Origin: an uncultured Bacilli bacterium
GTDB lineage: Bacteria > Bacillota_I > Bacilli_A > RF39 > UBA660
Assembly (NCBI GenBank): GCA_934095865.1
Contig: CAKOKU010000001.1
Span: forward strand, 88,693 to 152,692
DNA length: 64,000 nucleotides
Reading direction: 5' to 3'
Shown here: piece after piece, positions 17,119-26,191 of the stretch
Position numbering within the stretch: position 1 is the first letter of the stretch
Layout: every line of letters starts with the position of its first letter
Translations under genes and position numbers: made by a program
The notes under the pieces: generated by a model
The model's database searches: none
Told to the model about the DNA's origin: nothing
The model's input: only the letters and a program-made list of their open reading frames with translations

Positions 17119-18045
17119 TTAATTTAATATATTGGCATTATTAAATATGTTAATATCAGTAAATATTTTTTTGACTGAACTTGTATAATCTAAAATATAT
17201 TCTTTAGTCTTGGTATTTTCAAAGAGAATAATATGTTCCATAAAATTTAATATTAGTGTATAAGTAAGTTGTAAATTAAATGAGACAGGAATTTTATTAT
17301 TATAGCAACCATTAATAAAACCTTTAAAGAACTCTTTATTTTGTGGATGTTTGTAGGCGGCCATTAACGAATAGCGGAAATTCATGACAAAATAGTCATA
17401 ACTTGTCGCATCAACATCAATTATATATAATTCATTTTTGCTATTTAGAATAATATTTTTAGGGTGCATATCCGAATGAATTAAAACTTTCTTTTCGGAT
17501 TTGAAAGCACTAGTAAGTTCTTTTAGACGGTCAGCTATTTTTTGAACTTCTTCTTTTGAGAAAATTGTTTGAAGGTAGGATAGACTTGAGTTATACACTT
17601 TTAAGAATTGAGAGGTAGTCTTAGTGGTTAAATCTATAAGACTATATTATCTAACTTTGATATTTGAATGCCTTTGTTGATTAAGGAAATGATAGTTTTG
17701 ACCTATATCTTTACCCCATTTATAAAAATTTCCTTCATTAAATGTGGTATATAATTTATTTAAGGGCGTTCCTTTAATATATTTATAAATTATATAAGTA
17801 TAATTTTCAATAATTCCATAATCTAGTAATTCAATTGAATTGATATTGGCATTTTTATAAGTCTTAACAATATTAACAAAGTTATCAATATCAATACAGT
17901 CACTTTTAATTATTTTTAAAAGATAAGTTTTATTATTGTCTTCGACTTTTCTAATAATTTCCCCTGAGGCCGTATCCGTTATTTCGGTATATTTAGCTTG
18001 TGAACTAAAAAAGGAGATTTTTTTAATTAAATTTTCATTATCCAT
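17119..18045 (-). pseudogene. APH/choline-kinase-like phosphotransferase interrupted by one in-frame stop
   Basis: Two open stretches (18045-17650 and 17646-17119) are in the same frame, separated by a single TAA at 17649-17647. The first half carries the kinase N-lobe (YLLKIIKS Lys, IYKYIKGTPL hinge). The second carries the catalytic loop VLIHSDMHPKNIIL and the metal motif IIDVDATSYDY. Reading through the stop gives one continuous kinase of about 309 residues. A GTG could restart the second half, but without the N-lobe it would not be a working kinase. Pseudogene is favoured; a sequencing error or recoding is possible. Confidence 0.8.
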
Positions 18046-18127
18046 ATCATTTTTACTTATAAGAAAATTGTATCATTAATTAATTAGAGGAGTAAATAAA
18101 TTTTATTAATAATTAGGGAAAATATGT

Positions 18128-18133
18128 TATACT
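18128..18133 (+). promoter_or_regulatory. Extended -10 promoter element of lemA
   Basis: TGT followed by TATACT (18128-18133); no good -35 hexamer at 17 bp. Confidence 0.45.
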
Positions 18134-18153
18134 ATGATTATAGGAGGAAAGTT

Positions 18154-18699
18154 ATGAAGTGGATTATTTTAATAGTAGTGGTACTTATTATTTTATATGT
18201 TATTTCAACATATAATGCTTTAGTAGGACTACGTAACAAAGTAAAAAATCAATGGTCTCAAATCGACGTTCAATTAAAGAGAAGATTCGATTTAATTCCT
18301 AATTTAGTTGAAACAGTAAAGGGTTATGCTTCTCATGAAAAAGATACTTTAGAAGGCGTAATTAAAGCTCGTAACGAGTATTTATCAAGTGAGACACCAG
18401 AAGATAAGATTAAGGCTAATAATGATTTAAACAAAGTAGTTACTAAATTGTTTGCTTTAGCAGAAAGTTATCCAGATTTAAAAGCTGATACTAGTTTTAT
18501 AGAATTACAAAAAACACTTAAAGATACTGAAGATAAAATTTCTTATGCTCGTCAATTTTATAATGATGTAGCAATGAAATACAATAATAAAATAGAAGTA
18601 TTTCCAAGTAATATTGTTGCTGGCATGTTTAGCTTTAAAGCATCAGCTTACTTTAATGCAACTGAAGAAGAACGTGAAAACGTTAAAGTTAAATTTTAA
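18154..18699 (+). CDS. lemA: LemA family membrane protein
   Basis: 181 residues from ATG 18154 after AGGAGG (an upstream in-frame ATG at 18124 lies in the promoter). One N-terminal membrane helix (about residues 2-20), followed by the LemA signature YNALVGLRNKVKNQWSQIDV and RRFDLIPNLVETVKGY, and a helical cytoplasmic or extracytoplasmic body. The cellular role of the family is not settled. Confidence 0.93.
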   Translation: MKWIILIVVVLIILYVISTYNALVGLRNKVKNQWSQIDVQLKRRFDLIPNLVETVKGYASHEKDTLEGVIKARNEYLSSETPEDKIKANNDLNKVVTKLFALAESYPDLKADTSFIELQKTLKDTEDKISYARQFYNDVAMKYNNKIEVFPSNIVAGMFSFKASAYFNATEEERENVKVKF

Positions 18700-18725
18700 G
18701 GAAGAATTAATTTTCTTCTTTTTTC
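18699..18725 (+). terminator. Rho-independent terminator after lemA
   Basis: GAAGAA pairs with TTCTTC across an AT-rich loop, then a T-rich run. Confidence 0.6.
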
Positions 18726-18794
18726 TTTACTTTTAGACTGATAATTGCTATAAAGCCTAGGAATATGGTATATTTAAAGAGGTAAGGTGATAAT

Positions 18795-19472
18795 ATGCGT
18801 GGTAAAATTATAGTAATAGAAGGTACAGAATGTTCTGGTAAGGATACTCAAGTTCATTTATTGGTGCAACGTCTTAGAAAAGAAGGGCGTAAGGTTGAAC
18901 ATTTTGCTTTTCCTATGTATGAATCGCCAACTGGTAAAATTATTGGTGGCCCTTATTTAGGTAAAGAGTATATTTCCCCATCATATTTTAAAGAAAACAT
19001 TACGGCAATTGACCCTAAAGTGTCCGCTCTTTATTATGCTGCTGACAGAAGATATAATTATAAAATGATAAATTCTTATTTAGATGAAGGCTATGATGTT
19101 ATTTTAGATCGTTATGTCGAATCAAATATGGCTTATCAAGGATGTAAAATTCAAGATAAAGAAGAAAGATTAAAACTTTATAAATGGTTAGAAACTTTAG
19201 AATACGACCTTTTAGAATTACCACGCCCAGATTTTACTATTTTACTTCATATGCCATATAAAATGGTTATTGAATTAAAAAGAGGAAGAATTGGCTATGA
19301 TGATACCAAAGATTCACCGCAATATATAAAAAATAGTGAAGAAACTTATTTAGAATTAGCAACTTTAAAAAAGTATCAAGTTATAAGTTGTACAAAAAAT
19401 GCTAAATTAAAAGATATGTTAGATATTCATGAAGAAATATATGACTTAATAAAAAAAGAGGTATTTAAGTAA
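18795..19472 (+). CDS. tmk: Thymidylate kinase-like enzyme
   Basis: Phosphorylates dTMP to dTDP. 225 residues, RBS AGGTGA. P-loop GTECSGKDTQ (about residues 10-19; Asp follows Lys where Ser is usual), DRYVESNMAYQG (the DRYxxSxxAYQG dTMP-binding motif), PDFTILLHMP, and an R-rich lid KRGRIGYDD. All elements needed for catalysis are present, in contrast to the P-loop-less relative at 43373-44038. Confidence 0.85.
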   Translation: MRGKIIVIEGTECSGKDTQVHLLVQRLRKEGRKVEHFAFPMYESPTGKIIGGPYLGKEYISPSYFKENITAIDPKVSALYYAADRRYNYKMINSYLDEGYDVILDRYVESNMAYQGCKIQDKEERLKLYKWLETLEYDLLELPRPDFTILLHMPYKMVIELKRGRIGYDDTKDSPQYIKNSEETYLELATLKKYQVISCTKNAKLKDMLDIHEEIYDLIKKEVFK

Positions 19473-19505
19473 GGAAATATATGGTAAAATGATGACGTGA
19501 TGTGT

Positions 19506-20246
19506 ATGGAAGTTATAACTAGTTTAGATAACAAAAAAATTAAAAATATTTGTCGTTTACAAGAAAAAAAATACCGTGATGAAGTTGGGTTGTTTTTGGT
19601 GGAAACTAATAATATTTTAGAAGAAGCTTATAATAGTAATTTACTAGAAGAAGTATATGTTTTAGAAGGATATGAATGTAATTATGAAGTTCCTAAATAC
19701 TATGTTTCTTTAAATGTAATGAAAAAAATGAGTAGTCTTAGTAGTCCTGGTAAGGTAGTTGGAGTGGTAAAAAAGTTGCCGGAACTTCCTTATAAAAATC
19801 GTCTACTAATTTTAGATAATATTCAAGATCCTGGAAATTTAGGAACCACCATCAGAAGTGCAGTTGCTTTTAATGTTGATACAATTGTACTTGGGGATAC
19901 TTGTGTTGATTTATATAACGACAAGACTGTACGTGCCAGCGAAGGAATGCTATTTAAAATTAATGTTATTCGTCGTGAATTAAAAAGTTTTCTTACAGAA
20001 CTTAAAAATAATAATTATAAAATTTATGGAACCGATGTAGTTAATGGTCAAGTTGTTAGTGAAGTTACTTTTGGTAGTAAATGTGCCATTGTAATTGGTA
20101 GTGAAGGTAATGGCGTTAGTAAAGAAATCAAAGAAATGACAGAAGATAATATCTATATTCCTATGTCTTATAAAACAGAGAGTTTAAATGCTAGCGTAGC
20201 AGCTTCAATAATAATGTATGAAATGAGTAAGAACGATTATGAATGA
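19506..20246 (+). CDS. TrmH/SpoU-family RNA 2'-O-methyltransferase
   Basis: SAM-dependent methyltransferase with a knotted SPOUT fold that methylates a ribose in rRNA or tRNA. Motif 1 NIQDPGNLGTTIRSA, motif 2 IVIGSEGNGVS, motif 3 IPMSYKTESLNASVAASI. The N-terminal substrate-binding part starts ITSLDNKKIKNICRLQEKKY. Three in-frame starts occur within 9 bases (GTG 19497, ATG 19500, ATG 19506) and no clear RBS decides between them. It overlaps rimM by 8 bases. The exact target nucleotide is not predictable. Confidence 0.9.
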   Translation: MEVITSLDNKKIKNICRLQEKKYRDEVGLFLVETNNILEEAYNSNLLEEVYVLEGYECNYEVPKYYVSLNVMKKMSSLSSPGKVVGVVKKLPELPYKNRLLILDNIQDPGNLGTTIRSAVAFNVDTIVLGDTCVDLYNDKTVRASEGMLFKINVIRRELKSFLTELKNNNYKIYGTDVVNGQVVSEVTFGSKCAIVIGSEGNGVSKEIKEMTEDNIYIPMSYKTESLNASVAASIIMYEMSKNDYE

Positions 20247-20733
20247 TTTTGTTTGTATAGGAAAATTAGTAAATACTCATGGTATTAAAGGTGAAGTAAG
20301 AATTTTATCTGATTTTGATTATAAAGAACGTGTATTTAAAAAAGGGGTAAGCTTTTATTTAGGTAAAGAAAAACAAGAACTTATGGTTAGTAGTTACCGT
20401 CATCATAAAATGTTTGAAATGGTTACTTTTGAAGGTCTTAACAATATTAATGATGTTTTAAAATATAAGGGAGATTATGTTTTTGTTAAGAGAACTACTT
20501 TAGATTTAGAAAATGAAGAATATGTTTTAAGTGATACAATTGGTTGTCTTGTATATGATAAAGATAAATTAATTGGGACTGTAAAAGATTATTATCTTGA
20601 TAATGGTAATACTATTTTAGAAATAGAAGGTAAAAAAATATTTTATATTCCTATAAAATCGCCTTGTATTAAAAATATCAATACCGAAAATAGGATAATA
20701 AAAACCGATGGGGGTGAAGAGTTTATTTTATGA
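20239..20733 (+). CDS. rimM: Ribosome maturation factor RimM
   Basis: Assists maturation of the 30S head by binding S19. 164 residues: N-terminal RimM barrel beginning CIGKLVNTHGIKGEVRI and a C-terminal PRC-like barrel with IGCLVYDKDKLIGTV. It overlaps trmD by 4 bases, the usual rimM-trmD arrangement. rpsP and rplS are not adjacent here. Confidence 0.95.
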   Translation: MNDFVCIGKLVNTHGIKGEVRILSDFDYKERVFKKGVSFYLGKEKQELMVSSYRHHKMFEMVTFEGLNNINDVLKYKGDYVFVKRTTLDLENEEYVLSDTIGCLVYDKDKLIGTVKDYYLDNGNTILEIEGKKIFYIPIKSPCIKNINTENRIIKTDGGEEFIL

Positions 20734-21398
20734 AAATAGATATTTTAACACTTTTTCCAGATATAATTAAAGGCTTTTTAAGTGAGTCTATAATTAAGCG
20801 TAGTATAGAAAAAGGTTTAGTAGAAATTAATGTTCATGATTTTCGAAAGTATAGTTTACGTAGTAATAATCAAGTTGATGATACCCCATATGGCGGTGGT
20901 GCCGGTATGGTTTTGCAATGTGAACCAATATTTCGTTGTATTGATGCGATTAAACAAGCGGATAGTAAAATTATTTTGGTAACCCCTGATGGCCAAACTT
21001 ATAATCAAGGAATAGCTAAGTCTTTAAAAAAAGAAAAACATCTTATTATAATTTGTGGGCATTATGAAGGTTTTGATGAAAGAATTAGAAGCTTGGCTGA
21101 TTTGGAACTTAGTATTGGTGATTATATCCTAACTGGTGGGGAACTTGCGGCGGGGGTTATTACGGATAGTATTGTTCGTCTTCTTGATGGGGCGATTAAT
21201 AAAGATTCTTTGGATAGTGAATCGTTTGAAGATAATTTGCTCGACTATCCGACTTATACTAAACCAGCTGAATTTAGAGGCCTTAAAGTTCCTGAAGTAT
21301 TACTTAGTGGGAATCATCAAAAAATAGCTCTTTGGCGTCAAGAGATGCGCATAAAAAAAACAGAGGAACGTCGTCCAGATTTAATTAATAAGAAGTAG
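20730..21398 (+). CDS. trmD: tRNA (guanine-37-N1)-methyltransferase
   Basis: Methylates G37 of tRNAs read by CNN/GNN codons, preventing frameshifts. 222 residues. MKIDILTLFPDI at the start, DDTPYGGGAGMV, IICGHYEGFDERI (SAM-binding trefoil knot) and SIGDYILTGGELA are all present, with the C-terminal domain ending in RRPDLI. Confidence 0.97.
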   Translation: MKIDILTLFPDIIKGFLSESIIKRSIEKGLVEINVHDFRKYSLRSNNQVDDTPYGGGAGMVLQCEPIFRCIDAIKQADSKIILVTPDGQTYNQGIAKSLKKEKHLIIICGHYEGFDERIRSLADLELSIGDYILTGGELAAGVITDSIVRLLDGAINKDSLDSESFEDNLLDYPTYTKPAEFRGLKVPEVLLSGNHQKIALWRQEMRIKKTEERRPDLINKK

Positions 21399-21405
21399 GT
21401 GGATT

Positions 21406-21846
21406 ATGGCATATGTTTTAACAAAAAATAATGAAAAGATGGCTTTATATAGTTTGCCTAGCATGGATGGGTATAGTTTTAGTCCAAGAAAAAATAAAAC
21501 CATAATTAGTGTTAATAAAGTTGTTGTCGTAAATCCAGTTTTGGTTGATAATATTTTATCAATAAAATTTAATGAAAAATTTAGAGCTTTATTGCAAATG
21601 GCTCAATATGTTTTAAATAGTGATACTGATGATACTTCAGGAATTGCCATTGCCTTAGATGAAGTAGCTATGTTAAAAGGAATTTTATTAAATCGTTATC
21701 AACATTTCTTAAGTAAAGAAAAAGAAGAATTGTTTTTACAAAAGTTACGAATTATTGAAAATCAATTGCGCAGTAAAGAAGTAGCTATGCGTACGAATTA
21801 TTATCAGATAATGGAAGAAGAGCAAAGTAAGGGTAAATCTCGTTAA
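21406..21846 (+). CDS. Hypothetical protein downstream of trmD
   Basis: Not recognised. 146 residues, RBS AGGTGG, soluble, with a helical C-terminal half rich in Glu, Lys, Leu and Gln (about residues 75-146) that looks like a helical bundle. It starts 7 bases after trmD and ends at a strong terminator, so it is the last gene of the methyltransferase-rimM-trmD unit and may act with it. Confidence 0.7.
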   Translation: MAYVLTKNNEKMALYSLPSMDGYSFSPRKNKTIISVNKVVVVNPVLVDNILSIKFNEKFRALLQMAQYVLNSDTDDTSGIAIALDEVAMLKGILLNRYQHFLSKEKEELFLQKLRIIENQLRSKEVAMRTNYYQIMEEEQSKGKSR

Positions 21847-21847
21847 G

Positions 21848-21875
21848 ACTATAAATGTAAACTTATAGTTTTTTT
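21848..21875 (+). terminator. Rho-independent terminator
   Basis: ACTATAA pairs with TTATAGT across an 8-base loop and is followed by T7. Confidence 0.8.
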
Positions 21876-21912
21876 AAAATGTAGATTATTTTAATTTATT
21901 AAATGGCATTCA

Positions 21913-21942
21913 TTTACTATAATTGGTTGTCCGTGATATAAT
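21913..21942 (+). promoter_or_regulatory. Promoter of the HerA-like gene
   Basis: TTTACT (21913-21918), 18-bp spacer, TATAAT (21937-21942) with a TGA extended -10. The CGTGATATAAT block recurs at the promoter before the ParA-like gene. Confidence 0.6.
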
Positions 21943-21964
21943 CTTATTAAAATAAGAGGTTGAA

Positions 21965-23722
21965 ATGTTTGGAAAAATATTAAGAATAAAAGATAATTTT
22001 ATTTATTTAGAAAATAGAATGCAAGTGGCAGAAACTAATTTAATTGGTTATAATGTTATTTTTAAAGATGCGTCTAAGGATATTGTTGGTGAAATCCAAA
22101 ATATTAGTATTACAGAAATTGAAATATTATTATTAGGTCAAATTAAAGATGGTCGTTATTTGGCGGGAATTTTAAAGAAACCCAATGCGGATGCGACGGC
22201 AAGAATAATTACTAAAAGAGAATTAGAATACTTGTTGGGTAGTCAAGATTATAGCAATAAAAATAATTTATTAGTAGGAAATTCTTTAGTTTATGACACA
22301 TTTAAAGTAACTGCTGATAAAAATAAATTCTTTAGTGGCCATTTTGCTATTTTAGGTAATACAGGTTCCGGTAAATCGTGTGCGGCCGCTAGATTGTTAC
22401 AAAATCTTTTTTATAGTAATGATGATGCTTTACCATTAAATAGTCATTTTGTTATTTTTGATGTGTTTGGTGAATATAAAAGTGCCTTTAAGGGAATAGA
22501 GAGAATAAATGGGTTAGGATTTAAAAGTTATTCAACTAAACCTAAAGAGGGAGATAATCAAGTTAAGATTCCGGCTTATTTTTTGGGCGTTGATGATTTG
22601 GCTTTATTGTTGGATGTTAATGATTATAATATTATCCCTGTTTTAGAAAATACATTACGTTTAACTTATATTTTTAATAGCACAGATCCAGAAACTGTTC
22701 AGTATAAAGATTTTATTATTGCCTCAACACTAATGGATATTTTAGCTTGTGGTAAACCAGCAGCTGCTATAAGAGATCAGATTATTGCGGCTTTAACTAA
22801 ATATAATACCGTTAATATTAATTTAGATAGTATTCTCCATCAACCTGGTTATGATAGAACACTTCGTCAATGCTTATTAATAGATAATCAGGGTAAGATG
22901 AATGCCATTGGTTTAGTAACTGATTTTGTAAAACAATTTTTAAATTTTGATTTAAATGATTTAAAGATTAAACCTAATTTTGTTTATACTTTAGATAATT
23001 TAAAGAAAGCCTTAGATTTTTCTTTATTAAATGAAGGTATTTTAAATTCAAGCAAACAGTATGATAAATTAAATACTTTGAAGATAAGATTAAATTCTAT
23101 TATTAATAGTGAGTATAAGAAAATATTTGAATTTGATCGAATTGTTTCTAAAGAAGAATATATTAAAGCCTTTTTCTCAACGAATGCAGGAACTCCAGCG
23201 CAAATTGTTAACATTAACTTAAATGGGGTTGATGATCGTATGATAAAAAGATTGTCAAAAATTTACGCTAAATTATTTTTTGATTATGTTACTAATTTAG
23301 AAAAAAGAGCAAGTTTTCCGATTCATATTGTTATAGAAGAAGCTCATAGGTATGTTCAAAATGACCATGATTATGAAGTTATTGGTTATAATATTTTTGA
23401 TAGAATAACTAAAGAGGGGCGTAAATATGGTATTATTTTAGGCCTTATTACCCAACGACCAAGTGAGTTATCTCCAACTAGTTTATCTCAATGTACTAAT
23501 TTCTTGATTTTGCGTTTGCATCATCCTGATGATATAGATATTGTTAGTAAAATTAGTGCTTCTGTAAATAAGAATACTCTTGAAAAGATAAAGACTTTAC
23601 GTTCAGGAATGCCTTTGTGTTTTGGGACAGCCTTTAATATTCCTGTAATTGTAGATATGGATTTACCTAATCCAATGCCATCGTCAACCTCTGTTGATAT
23701 AGTTAATGAATGGTATAAGTAA
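21965..23722 (+). CDS. HerA/DUF87-like ATPase
   Basis: P-loop ATPase of the HerA-FtsK superfamily, typically a hexameric DNA translocase. Walker A GNTGSGKS begins at residue 131. Walker B HIVIEEAHRY and the sensor-like LITQRPSELSP lie near residues 455-500, and an N-terminal beta-barrel region precedes them, as in HerA. 585 residues is a usual length. The archaeal-type partner nuclease NurA is not next to it. It is followed by a small hypothetical gene and a Tad-like cluster; a functional link is unproven. Confidence 0.82.
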   Translation: MFGKILRIKDNFIYLENRMQVAETNLIGYNVIFKDASKDIVGEIQNISITEIEILLLGQIKDGRYLAGILKKPNADATARIITKRELEYLLGSQDYSNKNNLLVGNSLVYDTFKVTADKNKFFSGHFAILGNTGSGKSCAAARLLQNLFYSNDDALPLNSHFVIFDVFGEYKSAFKGIERINGLGFKSYSTKPKEGDNQVKIPAYFLGVDDLALLLDVNDYNIIPVLENTLRLTYIFNSTDPETVQYKDFIIASTLMDILACGKPAAAIRDQIIAALTKYNTVNINLDSILHQPGYDRTLRQCLLIDNQGKMNAIGLVTDFVKQFLNFDLNDLKIKPNFVYTLDNLKKALDFSLLNEGILNSSKQYDKLNTLKIRLNSIINSEYKKIFEFDRIVSKEEYIKAFFSTNAGTPAQIVNINLNGVDDRMIKRLSKIYAKLFFDYVTNLEKRASFPIHIVIEEAHRYVQNDHDYEVIGYNIFDRITKEGRKYGIILGLITQRPSELSPTSLSQCTNFLILRLHHPDDIDIVSKISASVNKNTLEKIKTLRSGMPLCFGTAFNIPVIVDMDLPNPMPSSTSVDIVNEWYK

Positions 23723-23786
23723 ATTTAAACTTGTTAATATAGTTAATTTAATATATACTTAAAGTGACAATAAGGAAGTAAGATGT

Positions 23787-24143
23787 ATGGATAAAAATAA
23801 GATTATAATTGATAATTGTCCAAATTATTATAAAATAATTAACTTTGATTATTTTGAAGAAGATTATTTTACTGCTAATTTAATTAAAGTTTATCATAGT
23901 TATATTTTTTGTATTGATGTTAATAACAAAGACGAAATGAAAAAAATAAGATTATTGGATAAAGCTTTAAATAAATATATTGATGATTATAGTTTTAGAA
24001 GAGAAATGAAGCATCAATTAATTAAAGTTACTTTTAAAAAAGATATTCATATTTTAAATAACTTAATTAATGCTATTATAAGAGTTTTTGTGTCTTTAGA
24101 AGATGGTAAGACCAAAAGAATTTATGTATCACATTGGATATAG
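23787..24143 (+). CDS. Hypothetical protein
   Basis: Not recognised. 118 residues, RBS AAGGAAG, no membrane segment, alternating hydrophobic and charged residues, many Tyr, Asn and Lys. It lies between the HerA-like gene and the Tad-like cluster. Its end forms part of a terminator. Confidence 0.6.
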   Translation: MDKNKIIIDNCPNYYKIINFDYFEEDYFTANLIKVYHSYIFCIDVNNKDEMKKIRLLDKALNKYIDDYSFRREMKHQLIKVTFKKDIHILNNLINAIIRVFVSLEDGKTKRIYVSHWI

Positions 24144-24156
24144 TGTGATACTTTTT
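24126..24156 (+). terminator. Rho-independent terminator overlapping the gene end
   Basis: GTATCACA (24126-24133) pairs with TGTGATAC (24144-24151), then T5. The 5' arm is coding. Confidence 0.75.
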
Positions 24157-24165
24157 AGTTGATAA

Positions 24166-24194
24166 TTTACTTTAAAAGTAGGGCGTGATATAAT
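24166..24194 (+). promoter_or_regulatory. Promoter of the Tad-like cluster
   Basis: TTTACT (24166-24171), 17-bp spacer, TATAAT (24189-24194) with TGA extended -10. Confidence 0.65.
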
Positions 24195-24224
24195 TTTACT
24201 ATATAATAAAGAGGGATATGATAT

Positions 24225-24995
24225 ATGAAGAATTTGCGTAAAGGTAAAGTAGTATGTATAACAAGTGGTAAGGGTGGTGTTGGTAAAACAATACTTGCTA
24301 CTAATATGGCGGGAATTATTGAAAGTTTAAAGAAAAAAGTTTTACTTATTGATTTAGATTTAACTAATGGTGGTCTTGCTTTGGCCTTAAATACCCCTTA
24401 TAAAAAAAATATTTGTAATATGCTTTATGATATAGAAATGAATAATTATGATGATTTTCGTGACTATATTGTGAAGTATGATGAGTATATTGATGTATTG
24501 CCTTCTTCGACTGATCCCCGTGATTTTAATAAAATCAATAATTCTTTAATAAATATTGTATTAGAAAAAGCATCTTTTATGTATGATGTTATTTTGGTAG
24601 ATATGAGTCATATTTTAAATGAAATAAATGTCTTTGCTCTTGATTTTTGTGATATGGCTTTAGTGGTAACTACTAATTGTCCTTTAGATTTAAAAAATGT
24701 TAAAACTTTAATTACTTTGTTTAAAAGTTTAAATATAGATAAATACCGTGTTCTTTTGAATGAAAGTGCTAATCCACTGAAACAATATTTTAGTATGTAT
24801 GATATAAAAAATATTTTGAAAAGTAATATTGATTATCATATTTCGAGTGAGTTTTATATAACTGATATTGAAAAGTTATTAATGGCTGGTAAGATAATAA
24901 CTCTAAATCCTAAGGTTATAAAGAATTTTCAAAATGATTATACGGCCATGTTAAATTTAGCAGCAGATATTTTAGGTGGTGAAAATAATGAGTAA
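24225..24995 (+). CDS. ParA/MinD-like ATPase (CpaE/TadZ-type)
   Basis: 256 residues with the deviant Walker A SGKGGVGKTILATN near the start, LLIDLDLTNGG (switch) and VILVDMSH (Walker B-like). In Tad pilus loci such an ATPase localises the secretion machinery to the pole. It lacks the N-terminal receiver-like domain of full CpaE. It is immediately followed by CpaF-, TadB- and TadC-like genes with overlapping ends, which supports the assignment. Confidence 0.82.
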   Translation: MKNLRKGKVVCITSGKGGVGKTILATNMAGIIESLKKKVLLIDLDLTNGGLALALNTPYKKNICNMLYDIEMNNYDDFRDYIVKYDEYIDVLPSSTDPRDFNKINNSLINIVLEKASFMYDVILVDMSHILNEINVFALDFCDMALVVTTNCPLDLKNVKTLITLFKSLNIDKYRVLLNESANPLKQYFSMYDIKNILKSNIDYHISSEFYITDIEKLLMAGKIITLNPKVIKNFQNDYTAMLNLAADILGGENNE

Positions 24996-26190
24996 ATCCC
25001 TTATAAATGCATTTAATATCAAAGAAAAGAAAATGTTAGCTTTAAATGATTATGATATCTTTAAAGATAAAGAAACTTTAGATAAGTTAAAGAATGCCAT
25101 AACTTTTGATATTATTGATGATGTTACTATAAATAATAGTGATATAGAAGCGAAAATTAATAATTATACAAAAGATTTAGGACTTAGTAATTTAGAAAGA
25201 CAGTATTTGTATAATTTGATTGATAATGAAATAAATGGTGTTGGTCCAATTACCGAAGTTATGAATGATCCTTCTGTTAAAAAGATTTTTGTTAATAGTC
25301 CTTCTTCTGTTTATGTATTGACTAAAGATGGATATTATGAAGATACGTCTATTTCCTTTATTAATAATGAACATATTATAAAGACGGTTAAGCGCTTAGC
25401 AACAATAAATCATTTAAATATAACTTTTGATAAAGAATGTGTTAAATTTAAGACTAAAGATAATACCAAAATTAGTCTTATTATGCCACCTGTTAGTGAA
25501 AATCCTATTTTGACGATTGTAAAAGAAGATCGCCAATTACAATCAATCGAAGAATTAATAAGACTAGGAACCTTAACTCCCTATATGGCTCGCTTTTTAG
25601 CGGCTAGTGTGGCGGGTAAGTTAAATATTTTAGTATGTGGTAGTAAAAATAGTGGTAAAACGACTTTAATTAATGCTTTAATGCAATTTATTCCTAAAGA
25701 AGAACGATTAATCTATGTGGGCTTTAAAAATAATAAAGCTAATGATCGCCAACTAGTTTCTTTAAATACTGATAATATTGAAATATTAGAACAGTTAAAT
25801 TCTAGTTATATGATTTATTCAAATGATAATATTTTAAATCTATTAAATTTAGTTAATAAGAGAAGTGGCATAATTTCTTCTTTTGATACTAGAACTTTTA
25901 GTATGGATAATATAGTTAATAATGTTTTACTTAAAGTTGGTCCCGTGAATAAAGAAGTTATTATGGGTAGTATTCTAACTGGTTTTGATTTAATTGTTTT
26001 TATGGATAAGGGTATTGATGATAAGATTAGAGTAACTAGTATTAAAGAATTAGTAAATCAAAAAGAATTAAGAGAAGTATTTGGTTATAAGAATAAGACT
26101 TTTGATTTTAATCGTAGTTGTAAGTTTGTTTATAATAAATTAAAAACTCTAAATATTAATAATCTTGATGATATGTTTGAGGGTGAATAA
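24988..26190 (+). CDS. CpaF/TadA-like secretion ATPase with degenerate catalytic motifs
   Basis: Type II/IV secretion ATPase fold. The N-terminal part matches CpaF (NEINGVGPITEVMNDPSVKKIFVN; TLTPYMARFLAASV) and Walker A GSKNSGKT is at residues 218-225. The stretch expected to read TIEDxxEL is YVGFKNNKA. The Walker B region (RMRPDRIIVGE-like) is not recognisable, and the STIHAN box has become SSFDTRT, without the His. It may bind but not efficiently hydrolyse ATP. ATG 24988 follows GGTGGTG and overlaps the ParA-like gene by 8 bases. Confidence 0.78.
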   Translation: MSKSLINAFNIKEKKMLALNDYDIFKDKETLDKLKNAITFDIIDDVTINNSDIEAKINNYTKDLGLSNLERQYLYNLIDNEINGVGPITEVMNDPSVKKIFVNSPSSVYVLTKDGYYEDTSISFINNEHIIKTVKRLATINHLNITFDKECVKFKTKDNTKISLIMPPVSENPILTIVKEDRQLQSIEELIRLGTLTPYMARFLAASVAGKLNILVCGSKNSGKTTLINALMQFIPKEERLIYVGFKNNKANDRQLVSLNTDNIEILEQLNSSYMIYSNDNILNLLNLVNKRSGIISSFDTRTFSMDNIVNNVLLKVGPVNKEVIMGSILTGFDLIVFMDKGIDDKIRVTSIKELVNQKELREVFGYKNKTFDFNRSCKFVYNKLKTLNINNLDDMFEGE

Positions 26191-26191
26191 A

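Noticed and set aside
17119..17598. A separate short kinase gene starting with GTG
   Set aside because: It contains only the C-lobe and is in frame with the upstream N-lobe; one stop codon explains the split better.
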